Source of the DNA: Apodemus sylvaticus
Lineage: Eukaryota > Chordata > Mammalia > Rodentia > Muridae
DNA: 64,000 nt
Assembly: GCF_947179515.1 (NCBI RefSeq)
Contig: NC_067492.1
Coordinates: 10,611,347-10,675,346, forward strand
Direction: 5' to 3'
In this document: positions 10,820 to 21,099 of the stretch, one piece after another
Position numbering within the stretch: the first letter of the stretch is position 1
Layout: each line of letters starts with the position of its first letter
Made by a program: the position numbers and the translations under genes
Notes under the pieces: generated by a model
Database searches by the model: none
The model's input: only the letters and a program-made list of their open reading frames with translations
Told to the model about the DNA's origin: nothing

Positions 10820-12765
10820 CTCCTGGGATCAAACCCCACAGTGCTCAGCAGCACGGGACCTGCAGAAGTGTGGAGACTCTGGGAGAAGCCTTCCGTTGGA
10901 GTTTCCTTGAGAATTAAAGCACAGGTTGTGGGTGGGTTCATTCTGCCTGATGGCCTGAGCCCCAAAGGCTGCGGTGAATGTCCCCCAAAGTCTCCCACCA
11001 CCATGGACCTTTCTCACTGCACCTGGAGATACAGACCACTGTCACCTAAGGCGGAAGCTCACACTGAGGTGGGTGAAGTAGGTGGCGTCCGGAGTCTTTA
11101 CCTGGATTATCACAGACCCCCAGCAGGATGATAGTCTATAAACTAACCCTGGATCCCGCAAACATCCACGCGGCCTCGGATACAACACTTCCTATTCATT
11201 CATGTTTGTAGGTGGCGCCTTGAAAGACAGCCTCCCCGGCTCTCACTCCCGCCCGGTACAGATGATCCCCTGGTAGATCTCATTCCCATCATGTGATATC
11301 TCCTGTGTATCCCCCAAGCCCCGTTGACACTTCATGAAAGGACAGCTCTTGTTTACATTGGGTATTGTTGTGTTTGTCAGATGCGTGTCACCAGGTCAAA
11401 CATGTTAGAAAACTGTAGAACTTAAACCGTTCAGGAAAATGATGCCGCTCAAGAGAGGCCCTGACTTAGGAGCGGCTGCTGCATGCTGGGCACTGTGCCA
11501 AGTGTTGGAGGAAAGAAACCCATCTTGATTTGTATGGAGAGGCACCTACTTCTCTCAGAGAGGGTTGTCCTAGCTCACACAGCTCACGAGAACTATGGCT
11601 GCTGAGATCTGTGTGACAGGGTTGTTGTTTCTTAGTTTGATTTTTGGATCCCAGAACTCTTAGCCACTGAGTTCAGAAATGATCAAATCCACCAGACCCC
11701 GCCTCGGTTCCTCTGTTTTGCAACCTCACACATATCCCATGACAGGTGTGAGGAGAGAAGGTGGGGCCTCTCACAGACACAGGCCAAGCCATCCCTGGTT
11801 ATTGCCACAGCCAATGACTCCTGTGGGCCTAGCATCAAAATTTTCCAACAGTCAGACACTTCCCGTTGGTGAAAACAGATCATTTTTGGCACACAGTGAC
11901 TGGTGCTTTCTCTTCTTTGTACAAGGTTCAGAAAGTCCTTGGCAAAAGAACTTGTAGGAAACCATCTTCCTGGGACTGAAACCACGATGCTTGGGGACAT
12001 GGCACCTGCTAGCAGACGGGGACCCCAGAACACAACATGTGGCCGGCTGCAGAAGCCTCCCATGACCATTGCCTGACATTTCTTTATTGAAATTCACATA
12101 GAAAAAGGTGTGTGGGCAAGACAGCCGGATGTGAAGTCCACAACCTCGAATACAACCACCAATCCTGATTTTTCTCCTTCTGTTTCCTCTTTACATGATT
12201 TTAATCGATGGAACCATTTGCTTACGACACTGATAGAACAGTGCAAACCAGGGAGGAGCCCTCTGAGACTGAAATCCCAGTCGGCAACATACAAGCTGTC
12301 TGAATTCACAAGTCAAATGCCATTTCCTCATTAGAAAATAAGGCGGTAATACAATTTACTTATCCACCGTGCTGAGAATCGAATTACGTGAAACAAATTA
12401 CATGCTTAAAACAAGTCTCGGCACAGAGTGCGTTCACAGTGGGTTTGTGGTCATGTGTACCTGCCGCAAGCAGCCGTGGCGATAGCATGAAGACTGCAGT
12501 TCCCAAGGAGACGCCCGTCCTAGGCATTAGTGACTTTTCCTGTATTTACTTTCTCGTTCACATCTGGGTATTTAATTTTATGCATTTCCTTGATTTTTCT
12601 TCTGCTGGTGGCTCTAAAGGCACACCTGTCCTAATGCGTGCAAGCACTTCATAACAAGGACACCGTATGTGTTTGTCTTCTGTCTCTTGTCTTGAAGAAT
12701 AGCTTCCATGTAACTACTCTGTTTCCACACAATACTTCTTCACAGATATTTTATAGATTTGTCCT
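10820..12765. other. Mostly unique intronic sequence
   Basis: No gene. A probable MIR lies at about 11460-11640, listed separately. Several short open frames have no recognisable domain. Confidence 0.5.
11460..11640 (+). repeat. Possible MIR SINE
   Basis: TGCTGGGCACTGTGCCAAGT resembles the MIR core, and CTCACACAGCTCACGAGAAC resembles its 3' part. Diverged and approximate. Confidence 0.45.
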
Positions 12766-12768
12766 CTA

Positions 12769-12892
12769 TTTCTCTCTCTCTGTCTCTCTGTCCCTGCCTG
12801 TCTGTCTGTGTCTGTCTCTGTTTCTGTCTCTCTCTCTCCTTCTCTCTGTCTCTGTCTCTCTGTCTCTGTCTGTCTCTGTCTCTGTCTCTCTC

Positions 12893-12926
<34 letters not shown>

Positions 12927-12938
12927 TATGCGTGCACG
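12769..12938. repeat. (CT)n/(CTGT)n then (TG)n microsatellite
   Basis: CTCTGTCT-type pyrimidine-rich units run to about 12892, then about 13 TG units and ATGTGTGTATGCGTGCACGC. Open frames on both strands are repeat translations. Confidence 0.95.
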
Positions 12939-12939
12939 C

Positions 12940-13095
12940 GTGCATACAGGGCCAGCCTGTGGAGGTCAGGAGCAGGCACTGGCTCCCCTGGATCTGGAGT
13001 TACAAGAAGTGTTGAACTGCTCAACATGGGCACCGGTAACTAACGTCAGTCCCTGGAAGAGCAGCAAGTGCTTGCTCCCTGGGTTTCCACTCCAG
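12940..13095 (-). repeat. B3-like SINE, reverse orientation
   Basis: GGAGGTCAGGAGCAGGCACT, CTGGAGTTACAAGAAGTGTT and GAAGAGCAGCAAGTGCTTGC follow the reversed B3/B2 order. The tRNA-like end is eroded. Confidence 0.55.
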
Positions 13096-13199
13096 TCCCC
13101 TGCTTGGTGTCTTAGATGCTGCAGGAAGCTGCCTTCCTGCACACCCCGATGCAGGCACCCTCCTGCAGCTCACTAGCTAGCAATGCTCTACCCTAAGGA

Positions 13200-13595
13200 C
13201 CGTGGCCTACATTGTACAAAACTGCCCTAACTCCTCCAGATTTCATCAGGATAAACGTCTAAAAGCGGGATTATCTTGTCTGAGGGTTTGTATTTATCAC
13301 CATTAGTCAGAGCACAGGACCTCTGAAAGCCAGGCTTGGCCTCAGGGTTTTGAGCTCCTCTGAGGTCCCTCTGGTATCTCTCTGATTGGTCTCGACAACC
13401 CAAAGAGTGACGCAGGCCCGGTGGCTCGGATGATGAACTGGGGGCCCCTCACTGTTATGCTCCATTTTCGCTCTCCCAGAAGCACCTCGAGCCACACTTT
13501 CCCCGGTTTGATGAGGCACAGAAATAATTGGCTCAGTGGGAAGAAATCGCTCTGAAATCCATATCTCTACGCAACAGGGCGAGCAGGCGCCCAGG
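13200..13595. other. Intron next to the exon donor, nothing recognised
   Basis: Mixed sequence with no repeat family apparent. It is immediately downstream of the exon in gene sense. Confidence 0.5.
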
Positions 13596-13601
13596 ACTCA
13601 C

Positions 13602-13754
13602 TTGATAAGTAGCGATCGTTTCTCTGTCCAGGGTCCGTGTCACGGAGACGCTGCCTGTGTTCTCATTGATTCTGAAAGTTCCTTTAGGGTCTTGATCCAC
13701 TCCCTTCCCGGTGAGCCGGAACTTGGACCCTTCGGGTCTGTCACTATCGACTAC
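13602..13754 (-). CDS. Cdh13: Internal coding exon of T-cadherin (Cdh13), EC1 domain part
   Basis: The minus strand has a 153-bp exon with an acceptor (pyrimidine-rich stretch ending ...CTGAACAG) and a donor CAA|GTGAGT. It encodes 51 residues in phase 0, from VVDSDRPEG to ETIATYQ. Inside are the cadherin hallmarks FRLTGKGVD, FRINENTGSVSVT and LDRE; in the family the LDRE glutamate binds calcium between EC1 and EC2. The residues match T-cadherin just after its mature N-terminus, as I remember the family. T-cadherin is a GPI-anchored cadherin without a cytoplasmic tail that binds multimeric adiponectin and LDL in vessel, heart and neurons. By position it corresponds to E-cadherin exon 5 (about 156 bp), so it is probably exon 5 (inference). 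The open frame runs past both splice sites into intron, which is chance. The last exon base is A, not the usual G, but the intron start GTGAGT is consensus. No frameshift or stop is present. Confidence 0.95.
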
Positions 13755-13800
13755 CTGTTCAGAGAAAACAGAGTGATATTTAAGACTGTCTGAAAGGCCT
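13755..13800 (-). promoter_or_regulatory. Cdh13: 3' splice site region of the Cdh13 exon
   Basis: Reading the minus strand toward the exon there is a possible branch-point sequence (CTTAAAT), then CTCTGTTTTCTCTG, then the AACAG acceptor directly before the exon GTA codon. The pyrimidine tract is moderate and interrupted by purines. Confidence 0.75.
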
Positions 13801-14296
13801 GGAGAGAGCCCGTCATAGACACCCTGACACCCGTTGGTGGCCAACCCACTAGTGTCAGGTGCCAGCTCGAAGCTTCCTGATCAACCAAGATTAGCAGAAG
13901 CAACCTTGCCCAAAATAGCATCCTCGCTTAGCCTGGCTCATGCAAATGGTTGAGTCTTACAGCTGAGGCGGTTTAGCAATACTGGAGAGACCTGGGTAAT
14001 GGAGCAGGGCAGGCGGGTGATGAGGAAACTCGAATTGTTTTTAAAGGAGGAAGGAGATTTGGTTTTCTCTTCAAGCAAGGATAAGTGTCATGGAGAAACC
14101 ATTTATCCACCAGGTACACACCGGGTAGGCACTGAGCAAGGTTTACACCTTTGTCGCTAGTTACCACATGCCTTGCGCCTCCCCTGGGTGCTAGGCATTG
14201 CTGAGGGACTCTTCCTGAATCTCTATATTTTTAAATGGTGCTTGGAATGGGACTTTAAAAAAATATCCTGAGTTTGTTTATTTAATGGGGAGAACT

Positions 14297-14404
14297 ACAG
14301 CTGTACTGTATTTTTTTTTAATATTTTTATTTTCTATATTCTTTGTTTACATTCCAAATGATTTCCCCCTTTCCCGGATCCCCCCTCCCCACAGCCGTAC
14401 TGTA
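14297..14404 (-). mobile_element. Very short L1 3' end with target-site duplication
   Basis: The plus strand shows a T-run, TTTTATTTTCTATATTCTTT, GTTTACATTCCAAATGATTT and a C-rich segment with GGATCC. That is the reverse of a rodent L1 3' UTR end with its A-tail. The ~80-bp insert is flanked by ACAGCTGTACTGTA (14297-14310) and ACAGCCGTACTGTA (14391-14404), a 14-bp direct repeat with one difference. This is a severely 5'-truncated retroinsertion. Confidence 0.8.
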
Positions 14405-15420
14405 TTAAGCAAGGTGGCTGTGGTCCCGGCTCTGAAACCGATGAAAATGAAATTCTAAACCGTGTTGGCCATATCTCCAGACACCTCTGTGCCACACTGC
14501 TCTCTGTGACTGCTGACCCTGGTCTGATGTCTGAAGACTAAATTCAGAGGTTAAAGATTAGAGGGAGGTTCTTGTGAGCATTAAGGACTAGTAAAGTCAG
14601 AGCAGCAGGCAGGTGGGGGAACACCTAGAAAATTCCAGAAATGGCAAGTCGTGAGCACACTCTGAGCACACTCTAGCAGAGGAGCATTAAGGGAAGGGAA
14701 GGGTTAAAATATGGAGGTCAAAATATGGCATGTGGAACTTTGCAGTTGAACAGGAGGTGATGATGCTTACACAAGCTAGTTCTGAGTCACACACAGGTAT
14801 CATATTCATCCATATCTCATGTTGCTGTTACCAGAGTTGCCATTCTTAATCTGGTTATAACAAAAGCAGCTTAAAGACCACAAACACAGTGGATACTGGG
14901 GAGGCACAGATAAAAGAAGGCTGATGTGCAGTCAGCTGTAACTACTTCATATAAGAGCAGGTGTCTAAGTGCCCTCCAGGGGCCTTGTAGCAAGTACCAA
15001 GCCTGCAATTCTGCACTCAGGCACCAGGTGGCAGTAGTGCCTAAGGTAGAATGCGCATCATGGCCGATTACTTGGCAGGACCAGTTGAGGCACATCAAAA
15101 CAATTCCACCAGGCAGGTAGGTTTTCTTGCGTTTTCATTTTCATCATTTAAAAATGTTCTCTACTGAAATATACTTAAGGTTTTAATTAAACACCAATTA
15201 TCTCTGTTTGAATTTTTAAGATTAATGGGAAATAGTATCAATAATAAGATGTATGATGCTTGTTTATAAAAAGACATTTTTTAATCGCGATTTCACTGGA
15301 GTTGACTCATATTAGGTCCTTTCCTGAGCCCTCATCCCCTGCTTAGAGGCTTCAGGTCAAAGACCCACAGCTTCTTGGCCTTCTGGTTGAGGTCAGAGTC
15401 AGCCATTTTGTCCAGCTGAG
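14405..15420. other. Unique intronic sequence
   Basis: No gene or clear repeat. A CTCF-like motif at 15020-15036 is listed separately. Confidence 0.5.
15020..15036 (+). promoter_or_regulatory. Candidate CTCF-binding motif
   Basis: GGCACCAGGTGGCAGTA closely matches the CTCF core (CCACCAGG(G/T)GGC(A/G)). Motif match only; occupancy is unknown. Confidence 0.4.
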
Positions 15421-15510
15421 CACATACATACATACTTACATACATACATACTTCATACATACATACATACATAGATACATACTTCATACATACATGCATG
15501 CATAATTCAT
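15421..15510. repeat. (ATAC)n tetranucleotide array
   Basis: ATAC/CATA units with TTCATAC interruptions and some CATGCATG. The minus-strand frame (MYVCMY) is only repeat translation. Confidence 0.93.
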
Positions 15511-15650
15511 GCAAACGTGTTACAAACCTATCTTCAAACACAGGTCTTTGCCTCTGTTCCCAATTTCATCAGGTGCAAAGTGGAGATAATCACCATTTAG
15601 TTCTTGGGGATAGGGAGTGGGGAGGGAGGTTGAGGATTTAAAGAGACAAA

Positions 15651-15792
15651 ATAGCTGGGCATAGTGGCCAGGACTATAATCATAGCCACGCAGGAGCTGA
15701 GGCAGGAGGATCTCCAATTCAAAGCTTGGATGTTCTGGAGTGATTTAGAGACAGCTTGAGCACTTTGGTAAGACCCTATCACAAAATATAAC
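15651..15792 (+). repeat. Old B1-like (PB1) SINE
   Basis: AGCTGGGCATAGTGGCCAGG, GAGCTGAGGCAGGAGGATCT and AAGACCCTATCACAAAATAT give the order of a 7SL-derived SINE, strongly diverged. Confidence 0.65.
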
Positions 15793-16217
15793 TTTAAATG
15801 GAGAATTAGGGGCTTGAGTGAGCAGGCCTGAAGGTTGTGGGGGTGGAAGGGCCAGCCCTGCCCTTTGCCCTGGCTAAACTGGAGAGCCGGCCCTGGTGGC
15901 ATGGGTACAGGAGGGCTGGCAAGCTGAGTGACTCAACTTCTACCCTGTCATAGATCCAGGGCTTTGAGCTGCTCCACCCCAACAACCACCCCATCTATGA
16001 ACTGCTGGAACTGTGAAGGTGCCGGCCCTGCAGATCCAAAGCTGCAGGATCTCTATGACATAAGACAATGACAGGATATCTTAGAGGAGTCTCAGTGAGG
16101 ATCCAGTATTGATAGTGTAGAGAAGTCAGAGGCCTCAGACCAGACCAGTGACTCACGCAATGAACGTTTGCAAGTAGAAGCTGTTTGGGCAAAAGGGTAT
16201 ACCATGTGGCATAGCAC

Positions 16218-16395
16218 AACCTCCTCGAATGTATATATTAAAAAAAATATAATATTAAACAAAATATTTAATATATGAAATTTATGTATATTTATATAAT
16301 ATCTACTAGTAAATATATTAAATGAAAATAAAAATAATAAAAAACAAATATATATGTAAATATAAATGTATTAAATTGTAATATATTTTTAGTTT
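16218..16395. repeat. AT-rich low-complexity region
   Basis: More than 90% A/T with TATATT, AAATAT and ATAAAAATAATA runs. Confidence 0.85.
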
Positions 16396-16505
16396 TAGTT
16401 TTCTTTTAGTGGGGAGGTTGCCAGGGCAGGGGGCAGATATGAAGGGATGAGGAATGGTGCATGATGGGAAATTCACAAAGAATCAATAAAAAAAATAATA
16501 AAAAA
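16396..16505 (+). mobile_element. Possible L1 3' UTR fragment
   Basis: A G-rich stretch (GGCAGGGGGCAG) is followed by GGGAAATTCACAAAGAATCA, ATAAAA and an A-rich tail, as at the 3' end of rodent L1 copies. Diverged. Confidence 0.45.
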
Positions 16506-16578
16506 GAGGGCTAGAGGTCTACAGAGTCCTTGCCTAACATGCTTGAGGCCTTAGGTTCAGTCCTCAGTACAAAACCCC
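16506..16578 (+). repeat. ID-like SINE
   Basis: CCTTGCCTAACATGCTTGAG, GCCTTAGGTTCAGTCCTCAG and then CAAAA match the ID element core and tail with changes. It is an old copy, not a young rat-type one. Confidence 0.6.
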
Positions 16579-16579
16579 A

Positions 16580-17205
16580 AAACTAAAGTGTAAACGAAGC
16601 ACTCAGATGGGGCCTGATGAATCAGGGCTGAGCACTGTAATTCCAATAGCAATAATTGCAATAAAATCACGCTGTTGCTCATGGGTAAGAGGGATCCCTC
16701 CAGGCATAAAAGGCATCTTAACCAGATAATAAAATTAAATCCATTTCTAAGGGAATAGACTGGCGTTTTTAAGAAAGTAAATTCACAGACTTCTCCCGTC
16801 CCTGGGAGTGACGGTCCTAGCAAGGTGGCTGGGGACAGCTGGAGCCCTTGATGCTCCCGTTTGTATCACTTTCCCTCTTGTGTTCATACAGATGCCCCCT
16901 TTGTGCCCCTCGGCACACTCAGGTCCTGTTAACCCGGAAGACAGTCTGTGTGGGTGTCCGTCGATAGCGGGGATGGGGTGGGGGTGGGGTGTGTGGGGAG
17001 TAACCCTTCTGTTTCCATGGGCCTGCTGCACACGGGCTGGGGTGAGGACCCATCCGGAAGAGCCTTCTGTGCTCTCTGTTCTCTTCCCCATCCTCCTTCG
17101 GTCAGAGAGGGTGGGGGACCCAGAACCTTCTGGAAGAAGCAAAGCTCACTGTGCCTCCTGGGGGCAGACATCTCTACAGCAAGCTGAACTCCAGTCTTGG
17201 AAACT
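16580..17205. other. Unique intronic sequence
   Basis: A 183-codon open frame crosses 16808-17359, but it has no domain, poor composition and runs through a tandem duplication. I see no gene. Confidence 0.5.
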
Positions 17206-17210
17206 CTCCC

Positions 17211-17266
17211 GGGAGACATTTCCGTGTACCGACAAGGCGGGAGACATTTCCGTGTACCGACAAGGT
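17211..17266. repeat. Two-copy 28-bp tandem duplication
   Basis: GGGAGACATTTCCGTGTACC plus GACAAGGC at 17211-17238 is repeated at 17239-17266 with only the last base changed (C to T). Confidence 0.95.
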
Positions 17267-17454
17267 CAGGGCCAATGCCTCCTCCTCTCTCAGAGAGCTT
17301 GGTCCACTTGGCCTTATGGAGGTAGAGTTTCCGGAGAGAGGGCCCTGTTTAATGAGTGACTGCCCATGGATCAAAGGACTTATTCTCCAGGGGCAGAGCA
17401 AGCCTCCAATGCTGGGCGCCAGCTTAGCAATGCTCAGTGCTTGCGAGCTCTCTT

Positions 17455-17506
<52 letters not shown>

Positions 17507-17665
17507 CCTCCCTCCCTCCCTCCCTCCCTCCCTCCCTCCCTCCCTCCCTGTCTCTCTCTCTCTCCCTCCCTCCCTGTCTCCCTCCCCCCTCCGTCGCCTT
17601 CTTTCTTTCCTCTTTCCTCTCTTCCCCTTCCCCTTTTCTCTCCCCTTCCTTTCCTTTCCTCTTCA
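17455..17665. repeat. (CT)25, then (CCCT)n and mixed pyrimidine tract
   Basis: About 50 bp of pure CT, then CCCT units to about 17549, then mixed CT/CCCTT sequence to 17665, almost without purines on the plus strand. Confidence 0.96.
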
Positions 17666-18277
17666 CAACCCAGCTTTTAAATCTATGCCTGGAGTTGGCC
17701 TCTAGTCCTCAGAGCTGTGTGTGTTCCCAGAACACCGAGCCGGCAGGAACACCTGCCCACGTAAGGGGCTTGATCTATCCACAAGAGCATCTCTTGAGCT
17801 AGGGTTCCTGGTGAACATCGGCATGTCCCGGACTAGGGGACGTGAGTCTCCATGCCTCCTGCCTGAGGCCCTGGCCCTGCTCGTCTTGCTGCCTCGTGGC
17901 CCTGCTTCACACCCAATCAAGCTAGAAGTCCAAGCACCACTCCGCCTTCTGCGGACAGACCGATGTCCCTGGCTTACACAGTGCTCACTACTGCCTTTTG
18001 GAAGCTTCTTTTGAAACAGCTAGGTTTGTTTGTCAACCTTCCGGTTTAAACACAACCATAACGGAGTCTTCCAGCCTGCTTTCCAGAAGCTCAGTGAGGC
18101 CGAGTGGGCGGTGTCTCCAAGGCACAGCCCACCAGTTCCACCTGTGCCACCTGCAGTGGGGCTTAGAGGAGCTTGGAGAGAAAGTACAGGAATTGGGGAC
18201 ACTCGTTAGGGGAAAGTGGGTGACTCTGCTGAGGTTTGTCATTTGACACTGCAGTCTACAAAATGCAGACTTGAGAG

Positions 18278-18282
<5 letters not shown>

Positions 18283-18356
<74 letters not shown>
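18283..18356. repeat. (GA)37 microsatellite
   Basis: 74 bp of uninterrupted GA on the plus strand, giving UC repeats in Cdh13 pre-mRNA. Confidence 0.98.
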
Positions 18357-18359
<3 letters not shown>

Positions 18360-18361
<2 letters not shown>

Positions 18362-20015
18362 TAGTAAGAAAAAAGAATTCTTTGTTTCAAAGTGAGTTTA
18401 GGATTTTTAGTGGACTGCATGTTTGGGCTCCTCCCTGGTCTTTGCTGACACACTGATGAGGAAGTTCAGGTCCCTGACTGAAATGGTGAAGCGGTTTCCT
18501 CAAGGTTGAAGCATCCCGCCTTAGAGAGAACTGAGTGTTATGGATTGCCCTGGTGCTGTTTGTATTTTGATGCTAATTCTGCTTCCTCAAGAGGAGTGTG
18601 GATCACTTAAGAACTCAGGTGATTTCACACGAACCTTCCTTCTCCCTGTTTCAGCTGGTCAGATAAGGGATAGAGCCTGTGACTGGGCAGTGGAAGGGAG
18701 AGGTGGGGGGCTGGAGGTTTGAGAGAGGGAGAAGAGAGGAAGGAGGAGGGGAGACCAGGAAATGAAGGAGACTGAGGAAGATGGAAAAAGGAAGATGATG
18801 CCAGACCACGTGGCCAGGTGAGGCCACAAGTGGCATCGCTCATAGCTGGGGACAGTAGTGTGTGGTCCGTCTGCCCAGTCTAGGCGTGCAGCTTGTAAAC
18901 ATTATAATTGAGTTACATGTTTTTTTTACACAGACATATTGGGGTTAATGAATTACTACCACAGCTGAGAGCTTTTGAGACTTAGGTTCTGAATAAACTT
19001 CTCCTGGGGGAGCTGAAACTTAGAAGATGCACAGGACCCCTTCAGAAGGTCAGAGAAAGAGAAGGAGCCATTCCAGGAGGACGCTGACCAGCCGGGGTTG
19101 CTGGGGGCGGGGAGTTGCCTGGAGGAGATTCTCCAATGTGCCCAGCTGCCTGCAGTCCACAGACACCTCCGGGGGTCTCCCTTTTGAGACTCAGCGCCCA
19201 CCTACGTTGGAGTGGGCTCTTGGAGTTGCTGCTGCCTTCTGAAGCCTGTGCTTCTTACCAGCCTTCCTCCTAGTCCTCGTAAACTCCTGGCTCACCAAGG
19301 CCGGCTTTCAGGGTCATTACTTTGGTTTGTTTGCTCATTGTCTCTCCAGGAACAGGGTCACCCAGCACCCAGCCACTGCCATCGAATGCCTGAGGAATGC
19401 CTGAGGTTTCAGGGCCACCCAGCCTCACTGATACTTGGCCTGCTGTATGTGGCTCTAAGCCTCGGGTATTTGCAGCTCAAGAATTTCCAGATGGCCCTTA
19501 TGGTGAGTGGTACACAGGGCTGCTTTAGTTCACCCAGATGTGGCCTTACATGGCTCCCCCAGCCCTCTGACTCCTCCTCTGGCCAGAATCAACCCTGCAG
19601 GCAGGCCTCAGCAGCTGCTCACACCCACAACTCAGAGCAGGTTTGCAATTAGCGGGCTTTGCCATTACCCTTTGTAATTCAACACTTCTCTGCGCAGCAG
19701 GATTTTTTTTTCTTTTCTCCTTCTGGAGTTAGAATGGGAAAAGAGTTAATGAGGAGAAAGAATGACGACCCCAGGTGCCAACTTGCTGGAAGGGCCTATA
19801 AACTGCATTCAGAGTCCTGCTGTGTCCCTGGGGAAAGAGACTTCTGGCTGGCTGTACAGGTGGTGGGAGGGGGCTAGAACTGGCGTCCTGACATCAGAAA
19901 CCAAAGGTCCCTCTGCTTTTCCCTGCTAAGGGCCCTCTCTCATCACCATGTTCTGCTGCAAATAACCAGTGATATAGGTGTGCATTTAAGACACTGGCTT
20001 TTGATGTGTGTGCCT
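18360..20015. other. Unique intronic sequence with a purine-rich patch
   Basis: An imperfect purine-rich stretch lies at about 18700-18795. No domain was recognised in the open frames, including one of 146 codons at 19212-19652. Confidence 0.5.
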
Positions 20016-20019
20016 ATGC

Positions 20020-20316
20020 AAGTGTGTGTGTGTTATGCCTGTGTGTGTTCATGTATGTGGTTGTGTGTACATGAGTGTATGTGTGTGAAAGTGTTATGCC
20101 TGTGTGTGTTTATGCATGTGGCTGTGTGTGTGCAAATGTGAGTGTCTGCATGTGCGTGTGTTATACCTATTTGTGTGAATGTATGTGTGCATGTGTTATG
20201 CCTGTGTGTGTTGTTGTGCATGCCGTTGTGTGAGTGTATGCGAATGTGATTGTGTGCATGTGCAGGTGTTATGCCTGTATGTATATGTTCATACGCGCGC
20301 GCGCGCATGCGCGCGC

Positions 20317-20366
<50 letters not shown>

Positions 20367-20447
20367 GCATGTGTTATGCTTGTGTGTGTGTTCATGCATG
20401 TGGTTGTATGTGAGTGAATGTGTGCATGTGTGTGTGTGTGTGTTTCT
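20020..20447. repeat. TG-rich minisatellite with a CG-alternating core
   Basis: The phrase GTGTTATGCCTGTGTG (or close variants) recurs near 20030, 20092, 20158, 20195, 20267 and 20368 within TG-rich sequence. At 20295-20320 it becomes CGCGCGCGCATGCGCGCGCG and then about 20 TG units. Confidence 0.93.
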
Positions 20448-20462
20448 TTTCTATTTTGTCCT

Positions 20463-20553
20463 TTGAGACAAGAGCTAATGAAATATCTCTGGCTGGCCTA
20501 TACCTCGCATCAATCCTCCTGCCTCTGCCTCTGAGGGCTTAAATTACAGGTGC
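20463..20553 (-). repeat. Old B1-like SINE
   Basis: TTGAGACAAGAGCTAATG, CTGGCTGGCCTATACCTCGC and CCTCCTGCCTCTGCCTCTGA are reversed 7SL-derived SINE segments. Confidence 0.6.
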
Positions 20554-20702
20554 CATTTGAGTGCTTACATTACTATATGTACATGTGGATACATATATAA
20601 CAATTTGAAGAGGATAATTTTAGGCTTACAGAAAGGTCGTGGAAAGAGCACACTGTTCCCATATACCTGCCTGTGGTGCTGGCTGCACCGAGGGTGAATG
20701 CT

Positions 20703-20706
<4 letters not shown>

Positions 20707-20739
<33 letters not shown>

Positions 20740-20850
20740 CAGAGTGTGTTCCCACAAAATATACTCATTACACGTATATATTTATATATATATGCATGTA
20801 TGTATGTATGCACGCATGCATGTCTGTATGTATGTATTTAGTATGTGTGT
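20707..20850. repeat. (TG)n then (TATG)n microsatellites
   Basis: About 16 TG units at 20707-20740; then TATATATATG and TATG/CATG units from 20775 to about 20850. Confidence 0.92.
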
Positions 20851-20904
20851 GTCCATCTGAATTCCCCCCCAGCACATATGTAAAGATCAAAGGATAACAT
20901 TCAA

Positions 20905-21008
20905 GTGTTGATATTTCCTTCCATCTTGGGTCCTGGTAATTAAACTCAAGTTGTCAGACATGCAGGGTGCACATGCCTTTACCCCCTGAGCCATCCTTCT
21001 GGCCTGCT
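20905..21008 (-). repeat. tRNA-headed SINE fragment (B2/B4 type)
   Basis: TAATTAAACTCAAGTTGTCA, GCACATGCCTTTACCCCCTG and AGCCATCCTTCTGGCC are the reversed tRNA-like head of a rodent SINE. Confidence 0.65.
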
Positions 21009-21099
21009 GGATCCGAGTTTAAATAGCAAATTCTGGTGCCTTCTCACATTTATTTTTTTAAAATTGTAGCAGCAATGGTTGCCTTGAATTCATATATAG

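Larger units (their letters stand above)
1..13601 (-). other. Cdh13: Cdh13 intron downstream of the exon (partial)
   Basis: This begins with the GTGAGT donor at 13596-13601 and runs off the window. No other exon was recognised. The human and mouse genes are known to have introns of tens to hundreds of kb, so finding no further exon is expected. Repeats inside are listed separately. Confidence 0.85.

Noticed and set aside
13533..13844. 103-codon frame around the cadherin exon taken as one protein
   Set aside because: Only codons between the acceptor and donor (13602-13754) are cadherin-like; the rest is intron read-through.
16506..16578. ID element as proof of rat origin
   Set aside because: The copy is old and diverged; such copies occur across muroid rodents.
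16808..17359. 183-codon plus-strand frame
   Set aside because: No domain, and it spans a recent 28-bp duplication; overlapping frames of similar length in the same region suggest chance openness.
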